DNA of 64,000 bases from Streptomyces sp. B21-083 (GTDB lineage: Bacteria > Actinomycetota > Actinomycetes > Streptomycetales > Streptomycetaceae). Below are positions 62,513 to 64,000 of the stretch, piece after piece. The DNA is taken from contig NZ_JARUND010000001.1 of the NCBI RefSeq assembly GCF_036898825.1, positions 2,852,001 through 2,916,000 on the forward strand. The letters run 5' to 3'. Position 1 is the first letter of the stretch, and every line of letters starts with the position of its first letter. The translations under genes and the position numbers were made by a program. The notes beneath the pieces are model-generated. The model saw only the letters and a program-made list of their open reading frames with translations, was not told the DNA's origin and did no database searches.

Positions 62513-63208
62513 ATGGCCGAGACGGGAACAGGCAGCCGTCGTCCGGCCACCTTCTGGGAGGCGCTGGCGCCCGCGGACCGGGCCGCGGTGGTCCGGGGGG
62601 CGACCCGGGTGTCGCTGCCCGCAGACGAGCAGTTCCTGACGCAGGGCGAGGACTCCGACCATCTTGTGGTGCTGCTGCGCGGCTGGGTCAAGGTCGTCGC
62701 CCAGTCCCACGCCGGTTACCGCGCGCTGCTCGCCCTGCGGGGTCCCGGCGAACTCCTCGGCGAGCAGGCCGGGTTGGAGCGCAGGCGCCGGTCGGCCTCG
62801 CTCCACACGGCGACGACGGTCGACCTGCTGCATCTGCCGGCCGTCCGCTTCCAGGCGCTGGCCCGCTCCAGCGACGGAGTGGCCGCCGCGCTGGAACAGA
62901 CACTGTCCGGGCGGCTGCGCGAGGCCGACATCCAGCGCACCGGCATCACCGAACCGGTTCCGATGCGCCTCGCCGCCCTCCTCCTCGACCTGGCCGAACG
63001 CTGCGGCCACCCCGACCCGGACGGCACCGGCGTACGCATCACCCTGCCGCTCTCCCAGGACGACCTGGCGGGCCTGGTGCTCAGCTCGCGCCGTACGGTG
63101 AGCCGGGTGCTGGAGCAATGGCGGGGACAGGGCTGGATCGTGACGGGACGTCAGGCGCTGCTGATCCGATCGGTGGACCACCTGAAGGGACAGGCGTTCG
63201 GCGGCTGA
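62513..63208 (+). CDS. Crp/Fnr-family transcriptional regulator
   Basis: 231 residues. The N-terminal cyclic-nucleotide-binding-type beta-roll (about 25-130) contains GEDSDHLVVLLRGWVKV and LRGPGELLGEQAGLE. A dimerisation helix follows. The C-terminal winged helix has LPLSQDDLAGLVLSSRRTVSRVLEQWRGQGWI. The conserved Arg-Ser for cAMP binding is not clear, so the ligand is uncertain. It starts 55 nt after the GH25 gene on the same strand. Confidence 0.9.
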   Translation: MAETGTGSRRPATFWEALAPADRAAVVRGATRVSLPADEQFLTQGEDSDHLVVLLRGWVKVVAQSHAGYRALLALRGPGELLGEQAGLERRRRSASLHTATTVDLLHLPAVRFQALARSSDGVAAALEQTLSGRLREADIQRTGITEPVPMRLAALLLDLAERCGHPDPDGTGVRITLPLSQDDLAGLVLSSRRTVSRVLEQWRGQGWIVTGRQALLIRSVDHLKGQAFGG

Positions 63209-63262
63209 GGGGTTTCACGCACAACCGGCCCCGCCCTCAGCGCCATCCTCAACCCCATCCAC

Positions 63263-64000
63263 TCAGCAGGACGTGTAACTCACCCCCTCCTTGGGGGCCT
63301 TGAAGATGCGGTAGCCCTTCGTGTTGGTCAGCTGGTACGTGATCGTCCAGTCGTCGCAGGTGTCTTCGGGGTCCGAGGCGGGCCCGAACCCGGGGTCCTG
63401 GTTGCTGCGGAAGCTGACCGTGGCGAGGGTGTACGTGCCGTCGCCGGACAGACCGGTGAGGGCGATGCCGGACTCCCGTGTGGTGCTCATGTCGTGCGTC
63501 CACCCCTGCCGGCTCTTGGCGGAATCGGTGTTCACCACCTTGGAGTGGGGGTCGTAGCGGCGCATCGCCTTCGCGTAGTCGCGCTCGTTGACCGCCCCGT
63601 AGAAGTGGGCGAACATCGTCGCCACTCCGCGCGCCCTCGGATCGTCGACGACCTGCGAGAAGTCGACGGTCGCTCCGGGAGCCACCGCCCGGTCCACCAC
63701 GACCGGTTTTGCCGGCGTCTCGGACGAAACGGTGGGATCGGGGGCCGACTTGACGGACGTGTCCGACGACGAGCCTGAGGTCGAGCCCGAGCCCGAGGAC
63801 GAGTACGAGTCCGTGGAGGAGTCGCCGGGGGCCGCGGTGTCGCCGAACGGGGAGTACCGCGTCGTGGCCAGCCACGCTCCCGCGACGACGAGCAGGACCA
63901 CGACCACCCCGACCGCACGGGCGGCTGCCGAGAGGCCCGGATGGGAGGCCCGCCGCTGAGGGGCCGGATAGGGGGCGTACGGCGTGTAAGGGGTGGACTG
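63263..64000 (-). CDS. Membrane-anchored secreted protein (N-terminus beyond window)
   Basis: The frame is open to the right edge, so the 5' end is missing; 245 residues are present. The visible N-terminal part is Pro/Tyr-rich (STPYTPYAPYPAPQRR), then comes one transmembrane segment (AVGVVVVLLVVAGAWLA), a Ser/Gly/Thr-rich linker and an extracellular domain with DDPRARGVATMFAHFYGAVNERDYAKAMRRYDP and two Cys (DTCDDW and the C-terminal YTSC). A GTG at 63907 could be mistaken for the start. The design is common in Streptomyces; function unknown. Confidence 0.75.
   Translation of the reverse strand, partial: QSTPYTPYAPYPAPQRRASHPGLSAAARAVGVVVVLLVVAGAWLATTRYSPFGDTAAPGDSSTDSYSSSGSGSTSGSSSDTSVKSAPDPTVSSETPAKPVVVDRAVAPGATVDFSQVVDDPRARGVATMFAHFYGAVNERDYAKAMRRYDPHSKVVNTDSAKSRQGWTHDMSTTRESGIALTGLSGDGTYTLATVSFRSNQDPGFGPASDPEDTCDDWTITYQLTNTKGYRIFKAPKEGVSYTSC

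Overview
The window is high-GC DNA whose gene content, codon bias, GTG/TTG starts and intergenic repeats all point to a Streptomyces chromosome. Functions are inferred from protein motifs and conserved neighbourhoods read by eye; no database search was possible.

Layout. (1) 1-7197 is ordinary chromosome: two SseB-family genes (the first cut by the window edge), a P-loop ATPase, then a glycine/serine C1 block (gcvT, gcvH, glyA, sdaA) behind a tandem glycine riboswitch. (2) 7129-49613 looks like an acquired island. A 67-bp direct repeat of the 3' end of sdaA lies at both ends. Inside it is a second, 28-bp direct repeat derived from the 3' half of a tRNA-Thr(CGU) gene (9006-9033 and 49334-49361). 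An intact AbiEi/AbiEii toxin-antitoxin pair sits at the left end. A decayed copy of the same pair lies just outside the right end. No integrase or conjugation gene is visible. (3) 9304-48855 is a roughly 40-kb lipopeptide-type NRPS cluster. (4) 50910-56244 is an RHS polymorphic-toxin locus. 56245-59323 is gene-poor, with degraded DNA and a third copy of an island-associated repeat. (5) 59324-64000 returns to housekeeping-like genes: polysaccharide deacetylase, beta-propeller protein, acyl-CoA carboxylase epsilon-like subunit, GH25 lysozyme, Crp/Fnr regulator and a membrane-anchored secreted protein.

How the cluster should work. A fatty-acyl-AMP ligase (9304-10926), a free-standing ACP (45513-45860), a ketosynthase, an acyl-CoA dehydrogenase and a ferritin-like diiron enzyme would prepare and load a modified acyl starter. 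Three NRPSs give C-A-T-C-A-T / C-A-T-C-A-T / C-A-T-E-C-T: five adenylation domains (the last reads as Ser and is followed by an epimerase) and a terminal C-T pair with no A domain and no thioesterase domain. MbtH, an Sfp-type PPTase, a type II thioesterase and PanD (beta-alanine) support assembly. A VioC/AsnO-like oxygenase, P450, SDR and aldehyde dehydrogenase would tailor. A DrrA/DrrB-like ABC exporter and two regulators (TrmB-like/LuxR; XRE-NTPase) complete the set.

The most striking non-gene signal is a directional box, TTGCCGG-N7/8-CCTGG, found in eight intergenic positions. Each copy points at the gene it precedes (FAAL, NRPS1, ABC permease, acyl-CoA dehydrogenase, diiron enzyme, KS, ACP, thioesterase), and 19 nt downstream there is a -10-like element. 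It looks like the cluster's own regulon box.
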